Shown piece by piece: positions 50,155 to 59,166 of a stretch of DNA of 64,000 nt. The translations under genes and the position numbers were made by a program. A model generated the notes under the pieces. That model had not been told where the DNA came from, did no database searches, and was given only the letters and a program-made list of their open reading frames with translations. The first letter of the stretch is position 1. Each line of letters begins with the position of its first letter. Source of the stretch: Azohydromonas australica DSM 1124 (GTDB taxonomy: Bacteria; Pseudomonadota; Gammaproteobacteria; Burkholderiales; Burkholderiaceae_C). Location: the NCBI RefSeq assembly GCF_000430725.1, contig NZ_AUMO01000045.1:93961-157960 (forward strand), in the 5' to 3' direction.

Positions 50155-50727
50155 ATGCGCACCATCCCCGCAGGTAGTTCCCGCACCAATCCGGCAGGCC
50201 GCCGCCATCGCGGCCTGAGCCTGGTCGAGAGCCTGGCCGTGCTGGCGGTGCTGGCCATCGCCGCCGGCGCCGCGCTGCCCGCCTTCACCGCCATGACCGA
50301 GGGCCGGCACCTGCAGGGCACGGCGGCGCAGTTCGAGGCCGACGTGCAGCTGGCCCACGCCAGCGCCACGCTGCGCTCGCGCTCGGTGCGGCTGAGCTTC
50401 TACGACAGCCCCGAAGCGCCGCGCTGCTGGCTGATCCACACCGGCGAGCCCGAGGACTGCCGCTGCGAGGCCGCCACCGGCACGGCCGCCTGCGAGGCCC
50501 CGGCGCAGCTGCTGCGCGCCAGCGTGCTGCCCGCGACGCTGCCGCTGCGCCTGCAGAGCAACGCGGCCTCGCTGCGCTTCAGCGCCACGCGCCACACCGT
50601 CACCCCGGCCGCCACGCTCACGCTGAGCACGCGCAGCGGCCGCAGCGTGCGGGAGATCGTGAGCGTCATGGGCCGCGTGCGCGGCTGCTCGCCCGACGGC
50701 GCGGTGTCGGGCTTCAGAAGCTGCTGA
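50155..50727 (+). CDS. FimT/GspH-type minor prepilin
   Basis: A 190-residue type IV pilin-like protein. The class III leader is long and basic and is cut at RRHRG-LSLVESLAVLAVL, leaving the conserved Glu at mature position 5. The hydrophobic helix runs to AALPAF, and the globular part has the GspH-like pattern of surface strands. ATG 50,155 follows GGGAGG. It begins a tight prepilin operon: pilW starts 7 bases after its stop. Minor pilins of this set prime pilus assembly in twitching and DNA uptake. Confidence 0.88.
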   Translation: MRTIPAGSSRTNPAGRRHRGLSLVESLAVLAVLAIAAGAALPAFTAMTEGRHLQGTAAQFEADVQLAHASATLRSRSVRLSFYDSPEAPRCWLIHTGEPEDCRCEAATGTAACEAPAQLLRASVLPATLPLRLQSNAASLRFSATRHTVTPAATLTLSTRSGRSVREIVSVMGRVRGCSPDGAVSGFRSC

Positions 50728-50734
50728 GGCCCGC

Positions 50735-51445
50735 ATGCATCCCCACGCCACGCCGAGATCCAGCACGCGCGGGCTGACGCTGCTGGAGCTGCTGGTCGGC
50801 CTGTCCCTGGGCCTGTTCGTCGCCGCCGGCGCCACCACGCTGCTGAGCCAGTTCCTGGGCGAGAACCGCCAGCTGCTGCTGCGCATGCGGCTGGAGCAGC
50901 AGGCGCAGGCGCTGGCCGACGTGGTGCTGAGCGACCTGCGCCGCGCCGGCGTCTGGCGGCAGGCCGAGGACGGCATTGCCCGCGACGGGGCCGCAGCGCC
51001 CATGAATCCCTATGCCGCGCTGCAGGGCGCGGCGCCGGAAGCCGCGGTGGACACGCTGCGCTTCAGCTACGCCGACGGTCCCCTCCCCGAGGACACCGCA
51101 CCCGGCGCGGAGCCCTCGGCGCAGGCGGGTTTCAGGCTGCGCGAGGGCATCGTGGACGCGCGGCTGGGCAACCGCTGGCAGCCGCTGACGGACCCGGCGC
51201 TGATGACCGTCACCGCCTTCGAGCTGACGCTGCGCCAGCGCGCGCTGGACCTGGAGCGCCATTGCGCGCGGCCACGCCCGCTGGGCCGGTGTCCGGGCAG
51301 CGGCACCTGCCCGCCGCGGCTGCTGCAGCGCCGCGTGGCGCTGCGGCTGGAGGCGCAGGCGGCGCGGGAGCCGACGATCCGGCATGGGCTGCAAGGCGAG
51401 GCGGCGCTGCGCAACGACGTGGTGGAGGGGGTGTGCCCGCAGTGA
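50735..51445 (+). CDS. PilW-type minor prepilin
   Basis: A 236-residue prepilin with leader MHPHATPRSSTRG cleaved before LTLLELLVGLSLGLFVAAGA, again with Glu at position 5. The later part resembles PilW (RMRLEQQAQALADVVLSDLR, then RRAGVW). Cysteines near the end (CARPRPLGRCPGSGTCPP) may form disulphides. Its stop overlaps the next start (GTGA), showing coupled translation. The whole group of four prepilins lacks a pilY1 and a major pilin gene here. Confidence 0.85.
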   Translation: MHPHATPRSSTRGLTLLELLVGLSLGLFVAAGATTLLSQFLGENRQLLLRMRLEQQAQALADVVLSDLRRAGVWRQAEDGIARDGAAAPMNPYAALQGAAPEAAVDTLRFSYADGPLPEDTAPGAEPSAQAGFRLREGIVDARLGNRWQPLTDPALMTVTAFELTLRQRALDLERHCARPRPLGRCPGSGTCPPRLLQRRVALRLEAQAAREPTIRHGLQGEAALRNDVVEGVCPQ

Positions 51446-52737
51446 GCGCGGCACCGGCACCGCGCGGGCGCCAGCGCGGCGCCGTCGCCCTGCTCACCGT
51501 CCTGCTGCTGAGCGGCCTGGCCCTGCTCGCCAGCCTCTACGCCCACCGCGCGCTGCTGGCCGAGACGCGCGGCGTGGAGGTGCAGCGCCGCAGCGCGCAG
51601 GCGCTGGCGGCGGCGGAATCCGGGCTGTCGTGGGCGCTGGCGCAGCTCAACGCCGGCCGCGCCGATGCGGCCTGCCGCCCCGGCAGCGCCGCGGCCGACG
51701 AAGCGCTGCGCGACCGCCTGGTGGACGTCTCCCCCACCGGCCGCCTCGCGCCACGGCTGGACGCCGGCGGCGCCCCGCTGCGGGCCGGCTGCGCGCTGGA
51801 GGCCGATGGCGGCTGGCGTTGCCGCTGCAGCGGCGAAGGCGCGCCGGCCGCGGCCACGGCCACGGACGGGGAGCGGATCGCCTTCGACGTGCGCGTGGAA
51901 GCCGGCCCGTCCACCGGTCTGCTGCGCCTGGTCTCGCGCGGCTGCCTGGGCTGCGGCGACGGCGACCTGGACGCGCAGGCGCAGGTGCAGCAGCTGCTGG
52001 CGCTGGTGCCGGCACTCACCGGCCTGCCCGCCGCGCCGCTGACCGCGCGCGGCGCGCTGCGGCTGGACCCGATGGCGCCCCGCCTTTCCAGCCGCGAGCG
52101 CGACGCCCAAGGGCTGCTGCTGCATGCCGGCGGCCTGGTGGATGCGCCGGCCCTGCAGGGGCCGCAGCGCGACGACCCCGCCGCCCCGGCCAACGGCGGC
52201 CAGACCGGATCGCACGCTTCGCCGGACACGGCGCTGCCCGCCAGCCAAGTGGCGGACCAGGACGCCATCCTGCTGGCGCTGCCGCCCGGCCGTTTCCTGC
52301 ACCGCTACCTGGGCCTGGAACCCGCGGACCTGTCCCACGCGCCTGCCGTGCGCACGCTGCGTTGCGACGGCGACTGCGCCGCCGGCCTGCGCGCCGCCGT
52401 GGCCGCCGGCGCGCGCCTGCTGTGGGTCGAAGGCGACCTGCTCCTGCCCTCGGGCTTGGCGCTGGGCAGCCCGGACACGCCCGTGCTCCTGGCCGTGCAG
52501 GGCCAGGCGCGGCTGGGCGCGGGCGTCGCGCTGCACGGGCTGCTGGCGGCGTCTTCGCTGCACTGGCAGGCGCGCTCGGGCGGCGATTTCATCCGGGGCG
52601 CGGTGCTGGTGGACGGCGACTGCTGCGAGGGCAGCGGCGCGCCGGCCATCGAGCGCGACGCCGCGCTGCTGCGCCGCCTGGCGTGGCAGGCCGGGCGCTA
52701 CGTGCCGGTGCCGGGGAGCTGGAGGGATTACGAGTGA
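51442..52737 (+). CDS. PilX-like pilus assembly protein, unusually long
   Basis: Encodes 431 residues if it starts at GTG 51,442, which overlaps the pilW stop. The N-terminus is PAPRGRQRGAVALLTVLLLS with a hydrophobic helix and no leader Glu, as in PilX, followed by EVQRRSAQALAAAESGLSWA, the PilX_N pattern. Usual PilX proteins are about 170-200 residues. The extra 230 residues contain a Cys pair (SRGCLGCGDGDL) and a beta-rich part near the end (LLWVEGDLLLPSGLALGSPD, LHGLLAASSLHWQARSGGDF) that recalls bactofilin-like or polymer-forming repeats. Function of the extension is unknown. Confidence 0.78.
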   Translation: MSAAPAPRGRQRGAVALLTVLLLSGLALLASLYAHRALLAETRGVEVQRRSAQALAAAESGLSWALAQLNAGRADAACRPGSAAADEALRDRLVDVSPTGRLAPRLDAGGAPLRAGCALEADGGWRCRCSGEGAPAAATATDGERIAFDVRVEAGPSTGLLRLVSRGCLGCGDGDLDAQAQVQQLLALVPALTGLPAAPLTARGALRLDPMAPRLSSRERDAQGLLLHAGGLVDAPALQGPQRDDPAAPANGGQTGSHASPDTALPASQVADQDAILLALPPGRFLHRYLGLEPADLSHAPAVRTLRCDGDCAAGLRAAVAAGARLLWVEGDLLLPSGLALGSPDTPVLLAVQGQARLGAGVALHGLLAASSLHWQARSGGDFIRGAVLVDGDCCEGSGAPAIERDAALLRRLAWQAGRYVPVPGSWRDYE

Positions 52738-52807
52738 TCCGCACTGCTGTCCGGGGAAATGTCCAGGCCGTGGCGTCTCGTGAGCCGAGCGGCTTCGCCC
52801 CCAGCCT

Positions 52808-52956
52808 CGTCACTCCCGCGCAGGCGGGAGTCCAGGCGGTCCCCCAGCTGCCGCAAGCCGATCGGTTTGAACACCGGGGCTTGGGTCGTGGTTCGCAGCA
52901 CCCAGGCTCCGCGCTGACGTGGAGCCGCCTGGATTCCCGCCTGCGCGGGAATGACG
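52808..52956. repeat. 149-base element bounded by ATTCCCGC-type inverted repeats
   Basis: Arms at 52,808-52,835 and 52,929-52,956 are 28-base inverted repeats with two mismatches. Each arm is itself a small palindrome, CCCGCGCAGGCGGG. The core is not coding. Similar ATTCCCGC-palindrome repeats are common in several proteobacteria and in Neisseria. It interrupts the prepilin operon between pilX and pilV. Confidence 0.8.
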
Positions 52957-52994
52957 AAACAGTGGAGCGGTCACCCGTACTTCGTCCTGCAGAA

Positions 52995-53468
52995 ATGCCT
53001 CGACTTTCCCCGGACAGCACTGGAGCGAACCGCCACCGCCAGCGCGGCATCACCCTCGTCGAAGCGCTGATCGCCAGCGTGGTGATGGGCGCCGGGCTGC
53101 TGGCACTGTTGCAGGCGCACCTGCGCTTCCACGCCCCGCCCGAGGAGGCGCGCCAGCGCGCGCAGGCGCTGCAGCTGGCGCAGCGCGAGCTGGAAGCGCT
53201 GCGCGGAGCCGGCGAGCCGGCGCGGGAAGCCGAGTCCACCGACGGTGTCTTCACCCTGCAGCGCCGGGTGCGCGACCTGGAGGGCGGGCTGCAGGAGGTG
53301 CGGCTGGATGTGGCCTGGAGCGACCGCGTCGGCCAGGCCCACGCGCTGGCCCTGCACGCCCTGGTGGCGGCGCCGGACAGGGGCTTTTCCGGCGCGCTGG
53401 CGCTGGCTGCGCCGGCCGTCACGCTGCGCGCACCTGTGCGCCGCAGCGGCGATGCCGACGCGCCTTGA
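52995..53468 (+). CDS. PilV/GspI-type minor prepilin
   Basis: A 157-residue prepilin with a class III leader ending RHRQRG before ITLVEALIASVVMGAGLLAL, Glu at position 5. The body has AQALQLAQRELEALRGAGEP, like PilV/GspI, and ends with a Val/Ala-rich segment. ATG 52,995 is taken from frame and leader. It is set apart from pilX by 257 bases that hold an inverted-repeat element, so it may need its own promoter. Usual order is fimT-pilV-pilW-pilX, so placing pilV last is different. Confidence 0.8.
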   Translation: MPRLSPDSTGANRHRQRGITLVEALIASVVMGAGLLALLQAHLRFHAPPEEARQRAQALQLAQRELEALRGAGEPAREAESTDGVFTLQRRVRDLEGGLQEVRLDVAWSDRVGQAHALALHALVAAPDRGFSGALALAAPAVTLRAPVRRSGDADAP

Positions 53469-53525
53469 CCTCGTTCGACCCTGCCAACGGCGGGAGCCGT
53501 GCCGGCGCTGGGCACAATCCCGCGG

Positions 53526-54650
53526 ATGCACAGCTCCACAGACTTTTCCGCTTTCGACGAGCTCGCCATGGCGCAGGCGCTGCGCCTGGCCCATGAGGCC
53601 ATCGGGCTGTCGGACCCCAACCCGCGCGTGGGTTGCGTCATCGCCGGCGAGGGCTGGCAGGTGCAGGGTTTCACGCAGCGGGCCGGCGAGGCCCATGCCG
53701 AGGTGATGGCGCTGCGCGCGGCGCAGGAGGCCGGCCACGACCCGCGCGGCGCCACCGCCTACGTCACGCTGGAGCCCTGCGCGCACCACGGCCGCACGCC
53801 GCCCTGCTGCGACGCGCTGGTGGCCGCGGGCCTGGCGCGCGTGGTGGTGGCCGTGGGCGACCCGAACCCGCTGGTGGCCGGACAAGGCATCGCGCGGCTG
53901 CGCGCGGCGGGCATCCGCGTCGACGAAGGGCTGATGGCTGCCGAGGCACGCGAGCTGAACATCGGCTTCTTCTCGCGCCAGGTGCGCGGGCGGCCGTGGG
54001 TGCGCATGAAGATCGCCGCCTCGCTGGACGGGCGCACGGCGCTGGACAACGGCGTGAGCCAGTGGATCACGGCCGAGGCCGCGCGCACCGACGGCCATGC
54101 CTGGCGCAAGCGCGCCGGCGCCGTGCTCACCGGCATCGGCACGCTGCTGGAGGACGACCCGCGCCTGGACGTGCGCCTGGTGCAGACGGCGAAGCAGCCG
54201 CTGCGCGTGGTGGTCGATTCGCGCCTGGAAACCCCGCCCGCCGCGAAGCTGCTGGCCCCGCCCGGCGAGGTGCTGGTCTACGGCGCCGTGCCCAACGCCG
54301 AGCGCGAGGCGGCGCTGCGCGCCGCCGGCGCCGAGGTCGCCTTCTTCCCGGAGTGCGAGCGCAGCAAGGTCGACCTGGCGGCGATGCTCGCGGACCTGGC
54401 GGCGCGCGGCATCAACGAGCTGCACGTCGAGGCGGGGCACAAGCTGAACGCCTCGCTGCTCAAGGCCGGTCTGGTCGACGAGCTGCTGGTGTACCTGGCG
54501 CCCAAGCTCATCGGCCTGGGCCGCGAGATGGCGGCTTTCGGCCCGCTGGAGACGCTGGCCGACGCGATGGAGCTTGAATTCCGCGAGGTCGAGGCCGTGG
54601 GCCGCGACCTGCGCATCCTGGCCCGCCCGCCCGGGCGCGGCGAGTTCTGA
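53526..54650 (+). CDS. ribD: bifunctional riboflavin-specific deaminase/reductase
   Basis: Catalyses the second and third steps of riboflavin synthesis, deamination of the pyrimidine and reduction of its ribose. The 374 residues start MHSSTDFSAFDELAMAQALR. The deaminase zinc site is AGEAHAEVMALR with LEPCAHHGRTPPC. The reductase domain from about residue 150 has RGRPWVRMKIAASLDGRTAL and ELHVEAGHKLNASLL. ATG 53,526 is chosen over a GTG at 53,499. A CACAAT sits 7 bases before the ATG and no Shine-Dalgarno is seen. It begins the rib operon. Confidence 0.96.
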   Translation: MHSSTDFSAFDELAMAQALRLAHEAIGLSDPNPRVGCVIAGEGWQVQGFTQRAGEAHAEVMALRAAQEAGHDPRGATAYVTLEPCAHHGRTPPCCDALVAAGLARVVVAVGDPNPLVAGQGIARLRAAGIRVDEGLMAAEARELNIGFFSRQVRGRPWVRMKIAASLDGRTALDNGVSQWITAEAARTDGHAWRKRAGAVLTGIGTLLEDDPRLDVRLVQTAKQPLRVVVDSRLETPPAAKLLAPPGEVLVYGAVPNAEREAALRAAGAEVAFFPECERSKVDLAAMLADLAARGINELHVEAGHKLNASLLKAGLVDELLVYLAPKLIGLGREMAAFGPLETLADAMELEFREVEAVGRDLRILARPPGRGEF

Positions 54651-54686
54651 CCGATTCCCTTCCCTCCCCTCAGAAACGACTCATCC

Positions 54687-55307
54687 ATGTTCACCGGCAT
54701 CATCAGCGGCCTGGGCCGCATCACCGACGTGCAGTCCCTGGGCCCGGACGGCAGCCACGGCAAGCGGCTGCGCATCGAGCCGCCCGCGGGCTACCTGGAC
54801 GACGTGGAGCTGGGCGACAGCATCGCGCTCAATGGCGCGTGCATGACCGTCACGAGCTTCGACCGCGCCACGCCCTGCTTCACCATCGACATCTCCGCGG
54901 AGAGCCTGCGCCTGACGGCCGGGCTGGACCAGCCGGGGCGCGTCAACCTGGAGAAGGCGCTGCGCGCCAACGACCGCCTGGGCGGCCACCTGGTCAGCGG
55001 CCACGTGGACGGGCTGGGCACGGTGACGCACTTCGCGCCGGTGGGCGAATCCTGGGAGCTGCGCATCCAGGCGCCCAAGGAGCTGGGCCGCTTCCTGGCC
55101 TACAAGGGCTCCATCACCGTCAACGGCGTGAGCCTGACGGTCAACCGCGTGGCGGATTCGGACGCGGGCTGCGAGTTCAGCATCAACCTCATCCCGCACA
55201 CGATCCAGGAAACGACCCTGGGCGACTTGAAGCCGGGCAGCGGGGTGAACCTGGAGATCGACCTCATCGCGCGGTACGTGGAGAGGATGCTGTCCAGCAA
55301 GGGCTGA
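54687..55307 (+). CDS. ribE: riboflavin synthase, alpha chain
   Basis: Dismutates two lumazines into riboflavin. The 206 residues form the usual two similar barrels. The first starts MFTGIISGLGRITDVQSLGP, with ELGDSIALNGACMTV. The second begins ANDRLGGHLVSGHVDGLGTV and contains ITVNGVSLTVNRV. The spacing of 36 bases after ribD suggests co-transcription. It is followed by a separate promoter-like site before ribBX. Confidence 0.95.
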   Translation: MFTGIISGLGRITDVQSLGPDGSHGKRLRIEPPAGYLDDVELGDSIALNGACMTVTSFDRATPCFTIDISAESLRLTAGLDQPGRVNLEKALRANDRLGGHLVSGHVDGLGTVTHFAPVGESWELRIQAPKELGRFLAYKGSITVNGVSLTVNRVADSDAGCEFSINLIPHTIQETTLGDLKPGSGVNLEIDLIARYVERMLSSKG

Positions 55308-55424
55308 ACGAAGGGGCCGCAGGGCGTGGCGCTCCGGCAATCGCGCTGGGCGAACCGCGCTGCCTGAGCCGTGCGCACGGGCGAACTTGTAGGGCTTGCC
55401 TCCAGCCCATCCCGGGGGGCCGCC

Positions 55425-55430
55425 TACAAT
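55425..55430 (+). promoter_or_regulatory. possible -10 element of ribBX, directly before the ATG
   Basis: TACAAT is followed by six bases and then the ribBX ATG at 55,437, with no Shine-Dalgarno. A transcript starting here would be leaderless. No FMN riboswitch is seen in the 129-base gap. Confidence 0.4.
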
Positions 55431-55436
55431 CGCGGG

Positions 55437-56552
55437 ATGCCCATCTCACCCGTTCCCGAGCTGGTCGCTGAACTGGCGGCCGGCCGCATGGTCATTCTCG
55501 TGGACGAGGAAGACCGCGAAAACGAAGGCGATCTCGTCATCGCGGCCGACCACGTCACGCCGGAAGCCATCAACTTCATGGCCAAGCACGCGCGCGGCCT
55601 GATCTGCCTGACGCTCACGCGCGAGCGCTGCCAGGAGCTGCAGCTGCCGCCCATGGCCGCGCGCAACGGCACGCCCCACGGCACCGCCTTCACCGTCTCC
55701 ATCGAGGCCGCCACCGGCGTGACCACCGGCATCTCCGCCGCCGACCGCGCCCGCACCGTGCAGGCCGCCGTCGCGCGCGACGCGGTGCCCGCGGACCTGG
55801 TGCAGCCCGGCCACATCTTCCCGCTGCAGGCCCAGGACGGCGGCGTGCTCATGCGCGCCGGCCACACCGAGGCCGGCTGCGACCTCGCCGCCATGGCCGG
55901 CTGCTCGCCCGCGGCCGTCATCTGCGAGGTGATGAACGACGACGGCACCATGGCCCGGCTGCCCGACCTCGAAGTCTTCGCCAAGGAACACGGCCTGAAG
56001 ATCGGCACCATCGCCGACCTGATCCAGTTCCGCAGCCACAACGAGACGCTGATCGAGCGCCTGGGCAAGCGCGAGCTGCAGACGGCGCAGGGCAGCTTCG
56101 ACTGCCACGCCTTCCGCGACCGCTCCGGCGGCCTGCACCTGGCGCTGACCAAGGGCCAGTGGAAGCCCGGCGACGAGGTGCTGGTGCGCGTGCACGAGCC
56201 GCTGTCGGTGCTGGACCTGCTCGACGTGGGCCCCAGCCACCACTCCTGGCCGCTGCCCGCGGCGCTGGCGCGGCTGCAGGCGGCACAAGCCGGCGCGGCG
56301 GTGCTGCTCAACTGCGGCGAGGACGCCGCGGCGCTGTTGCCCGGCGTGCTGCCGCCCTCGGGCACCACCCCGGCGCCGCGCGCCGGCCAGATCGACCTGC
56401 GCACCTACGGCGTGGGCGCGCAGATCCTGCGCCACCTGGGCATCCAGCGCATGAAGCTGCTGGGCAACCCGCGCCGCATGCCCAGCATGACCGGCTACGG
56501 CCTGGAGGTGACGGGCTTCGTCGCCGCTCCCAACGACAAGGACGCGCAATAA
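55437..56552 (+). CDS. ribBX: 3,4-dihydroxy-2-butanone 4-phosphate synthase with degenerate GTP cyclohydrolase II-like domain
   Basis: Residues 1-205 are a complete DHBP synthase: [40 protein letters not shown] and [15 protein letters not shown] give the four-carbon unit of lumazine. The C-terminal 165 residues align with GTP cyclohydrolase II, but the zinc motif (C-x10-C-x-C after VHSE) is missing: the region reads [16 protein letters not shown]. Some late features remain ([20 protein letters not shown]). This matches the RibBX variant described in proteobacteria rather than active RibBA. A separate ribA is therefore expected elsewhere in the genome. Confidence 0.93.
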   Translation: MPISPVPELVAELAAGRMVILVDEEDRENEGDLVIAADHVTPEAINFMAKHARGLICLTLTRERCQELQLPPMAARNGTPHGTAFTVSIEAATGVTTGISAADRARTVQAAVARDAVPADLVQPGHIFPLQAQDGGVLMRAGHTEAGCDLAAMAGCSPAAVICEVMNDDGTMARLPDLEVFAKEHGLKIGTIADLIQFRSHNETLIERLGKRELQTAQGSFDCHAFRDRSGGLHLALTKGQWKPGDEVLVRVHEPLSVLDLLDVGPSHHSWPLPAALARLQAAQAGAAVLLNCGEDAAALLPGVLPPSGTTPAPRAGQIDLRTYGVGAQILRHLGIQRMKLLGNPRRMPSMTGYGLEVTGFVAAPNDKDAQ

Positions 56553-56554
56553 AC

Positions 56555-57022
56555 ATGCTGGACGCGGATCAAGGCCAGCCCCTGGGGCTGGACGGCAAAG
56601 GGCTCACCATCGGCATCGTGCGCGCGCGCTTCAACGACGCGATCACGAGCACCCTGGAAAAGGCCTGCCTGGACGAGCTGCGCGCGCTGGGCGTGGCGGA
56701 AGAGGACATCCGCCTCGTCACCGTCCCCGGCGCGCTGGAAGTGCCGCTGGCGCTCAAGGCCATGGCCGCCGGCGACGACCACTTCGACGCCCTCGTCGCG
56801 CTGGGCTGCATCATCCGCGGCGAGACCTACCACTTCGAGCTGGTGTCCAACGAGAGCGGCGCGGGCGTGACCCGCGTCGGGCTGGACCACCAGATCCCCA
56901 TTGCCAACGCCATCCTCACGGTCGAGAACGAGGATCAGGCCTGGGTTCGCGCCGAACCCAAGGGCCGCGACGCCGCCCGCGTGGCGGTGGAGATGGCCAA
57001 CCTGCTGGACGAGTTGTTGTGA
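56555..57022 (+). CDS. ribH: 6,7-dimethyl-8-ribityllumazine synthase
   Basis: Forms lumazine from the DHBP made by RibBX and the pyrimidine made by RibD. The 155 residues include [36 protein letters not shown] and [20 protein letters not shown], the conserved phosphate and ribityl sites. The start is 2 bases after the ribBX stop. Its stop overlaps the nusB GTG (GTGA), so ribBX-ribH-nusB are coupled. Confidence 0.96.
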   Translation: MLDADQGQPLGLDGKGLTIGIVRARFNDAITSTLEKACLDELRALGVAEEDIRLVTVPGALEVPLALKAMAAGDDHFDALVALGCIIRGETYHFELVSNESGAGVTRVGLDHQIPIANAILTVENEDQAWVRAEPKGRDAARVAVEMANLLDELL

Positions 57023-57498
57023 ATCCCCCCCAGAAGAAACCCGCGCCGCCCAAGTCGGCGCGCCGCCGCTCCCGCGAGTACGCGCTGCAGGGCCTCTATG
57101 AATGGCTCATCGGCGGCGCCGACGCCGGCGCCATCGAGGCGCACGTGCGCGAGCAGAACGAGGGCGAGTTCGACAAGTGCGACCGCGCCCACTTCGACGC
57201 CCTGCTGCACGGCGGCATCAACGAGGCCGCGGCGCTGGACGCCGTGCTGGCCAAGCACGTGGACCGCAAGACCACCGAGCTCTCGCCGGTGGAGCATGCC
57301 GTGCTGATGATCGGCGCCTACGAGCTGCGCCACTGCCTGGACGTGCCCTACAAGGTCGCGATCAACGAGGCCGTGGAGCTGGCCAAGAGCTTTGGCGGCA
57401 CCGACGGGCACCGCTACGTCAACGGCGTGCTCGACAAGGCCGCGGCGGAGCTGCGCCCGCAGGAAGTGGCCGCCGCGCGCGCCCGCGCCGGGCGCTGA
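57019..57498 (+). CDS. nusB: transcription antitermination factor NusB
   Basis: Binds boxA RNA with NusE in rRNA antitermination. The 159 residues begin with a basic, Pro-rich tail and continue [80 protein letters not shown] and [13 protein letters not shown] follow, all NusB hallmarks. The GTG start at 57,019 overlaps ribH. ribH-nusB adjacency is widely conserved. Confidence 0.95.
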   Translation: MNPPQKKPAPPKSARRRSREYALQGLYEWLIGGADAGAIEAHVREQNEGEFDKCDRAHFDALLHGGINEAAALDAVLAKHVDRKTTELSPVEHAVLMIGAYELRHCLDVPYKVAINEAVELAKSFGGTDGHRYVNGVLDKAAAELRPQEVAAARARAGR

Positions 57499-57536
57499 AG
57501 GCGCGCCCCGCTCCCGACCTTCTTTTCCCCGGTGAC

Positions 57537-58721
57537 ATGAAACTCGCGCGCCGGCTCGAGCGCATCGAGCCCTTCTACGTCATGGAGTGCGCCAAGGCCG
57601 CGGCGGAGATCGCGCGCGGCCCCCTGTGCGACCCGGCACAGGGCGGGCGGCCCATGCTCTACCTCAACATCGGCGAGCCGGACTTCACCGCGCCGCCGCC
57701 CGTGCTCGCCGCCGCCCAGGCCTGCCTGGACGCCGGCCGCACGCAGTACACGCCTGCAGCCGGGTTGCCGCAGCTGCGCGAGGCGATCTCGCGCTGGTAT
57801 GGCGAGCGCTTCGGCCTGGCCGTGCCGGCCTCGCGCATCCTGGTCACGGCCGGCGCCTCGGCGGCGCTGCAGCTGCTGACGCAGGTGCTGTTCGAGCCCG
57901 GCGACGAGGTGCTGCTCTCCGACCCCGGCTACCCCTGCAACCGCCATTTCGTGAGCGCCGCCGGCGCCACGCCGCGGCTGCTGGCGGCCGGGCCGGAACA
58001 CCGCTTCCAGCTCGACGCCGCGGCCGTGGAAGCGGCCTGGACGCCGGCCACGCGCGGCGTGCTGCTGGCCTCGCCCTCCAACCCGACCGGCACCTCCATC
58101 GACCCCGAGGAGATGCGCCGCATCGTCGAGGCCGTGCGCGCGCGCGGCGGCGTGACGATCGTGGACGAGATCTACCTGGGCCTGAGCTTCGACGAGCGCT
58201 TCGGCGGCAGCGCGCTGCGCTGGGGCGAGGACATCGTCAGCGTCAACAGCTTCTCCAAGTACTTCAGCATGACCGGCTGGCGCCTGGGCTGGCTGGTGCT
58301 GCCCGAGGCCCTGGTGGCGCCGGTGGAGATGCTGGCGCAGCACTTGTTCATCTGCGCCTCCACCGTGGCGCAGCGCGCGGCGCTGGCCTGCTTCGAGCCG
58401 GACTCCATCGCCGAGTACGAGGCGCGGCGCGCGGAGTTCCGCCGTCGGCGCGACTGGCTGGTGCCGGCGCTGGAGGAGATCGGCTTCAAGGTGCCGGTGC
58501 TGCCCGACGGCGCCTTCTACGTCTGGGCCGACGCCAGCGCCTTCTGCTCCAGCAGCTGGGACTTCGCCTTCGAGCTGATGCACAAGGCCCAGGTGTGCGT
58601 GACGCCCGGGCGCGACTTCGGACACGCCGGCACCGAGCGCTTCGTGCGCTTCAGCTTCGCCAGCGCCATGCCGCAGCTGCAGGAGGCGGTGTCCCGCCTG
58701 CGCCAGCTGCTGGCGCGCTGA
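57537..58721 (+). CDS. PLP-dependent class I/II aminotransferase
   Basis: A 394-residue fold-type I enzyme resembling aspartate/aromatic aminotransferases. Landmarks are LYLNIGEPDFTAPPPVLAAA, TQYTPAAGLPQLREAISRWY, LVTAGASAALQLLTQVLFEP and ASPSNPTGTSIDPEEMRRIV. The PLP lysine lies in VNSFSKYFSMTGWRLGW, and FVRFSFASAMPQLQEAVSRL ends the protein. The substrate cannot be told from the sequence. ATG 57,537 is 38 bases after nusB, so it may be the last gene of the rib-nusB unit. Confidence 0.9.
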   Translation: MKLARRLERIEPFYVMECAKAAAEIARGPLCDPAQGGRPMLYLNIGEPDFTAPPPVLAAAQACLDAGRTQYTPAAGLPQLREAISRWYGERFGLAVPASRILVTAGASAALQLLTQVLFEPGDEVLLSDPGYPCNRHFVSAAGATPRLLAAGPEHRFQLDAAAVEAAWTPATRGVLLASPSNPTGTSIDPEEMRRIVEAVRARGGVTIVDEIYLGLSFDERFGGSALRWGEDIVSVNSFSKYFSMTGWRLGWLVLPEALVAPVEMLAQHLFICASTVAQRAALACFEPDSIAEYEARRAEFRRRRDWLVPALEEIGFKVPVLPDGAFYVWADASAFCSSSWDFAFELMHKAQVCVTPGRDFGHAGTERFVRFSFASAMPQLQEAVSRLRQLLAR

Positions 58722-58734
58722 GGGGGCCGCCGCC

Positions 58735-59166
58735 ATGTCCACGTCAACGGCTTTGGACGTGAGCGCGTTCCGGTTTCCGGTGCGCATCTATTGGGAAGAC
58801 ACGGACGCGGGCGGCGTGGTGTTCTACGCCAACTACCTGAAGTTCTTCGAACGGGCGCGCACCGAGTGGCTGCGCCACCTGGGCTTCGGCCAGGAAGCGC
58901 TGAAGAACGAGCAGCGGATGATGTTCGTGGTCACGCACACCGAGCTGCGCTACCTCGCCCCGGCCCGGCTGGACGACCTGCTGCACGTCACGGTGCGGCC
59001 CCAGGCGGCCGGCCGCGCCAGCCTGGTGGTGCACCAGCAGGCCTGGCGCGGCGACGTGCTGCTGACCGAGGGCTCCATCCGCATCGGCTGCGTCGATGCC
59101 GACACTTTCCGCCCGCGGCGCATGCCCGACGAGCTCATCAACACCTTACAGACCCACGCCGCATGA
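58735..59166 (+). CDS. ybgC: YbgC-type acyl-CoA thioesterase of the Tol-Pal operon
   Basis: A 143-residue hotdog enzyme. The active-site helix is RIYWEDTDAGGVVFYANYLK with the catalytic Asp, followed by FFERARTEWLRHLGFGQEAL. It hydrolyses acyl-CoA thioesters and is usually the first gene of tol-pal. The stop overlaps the tolQ start (ATGA). The aminotransferase ends 13 bases upstream. Confidence 0.93.
   Translation: MSTSTALDVSAFRFPVRIYWEDTDAGGVVFYANYLKFFERARTEWLRHLGFGQEALKNEQRMMFVVTHTELRYLAPARLDDLLHVTVRPQAAGRASLVVHQQAWRGDVLLTEGSIRIGCVDADTFRPRRMPDELINTLQTHAA

Noticed and set aside
53469..55436. FMN riboswitch before ribD or ribBX
   Set aside because: The gaps are 57 and 129 bases, and none of the conserved RFN blocks is seen.
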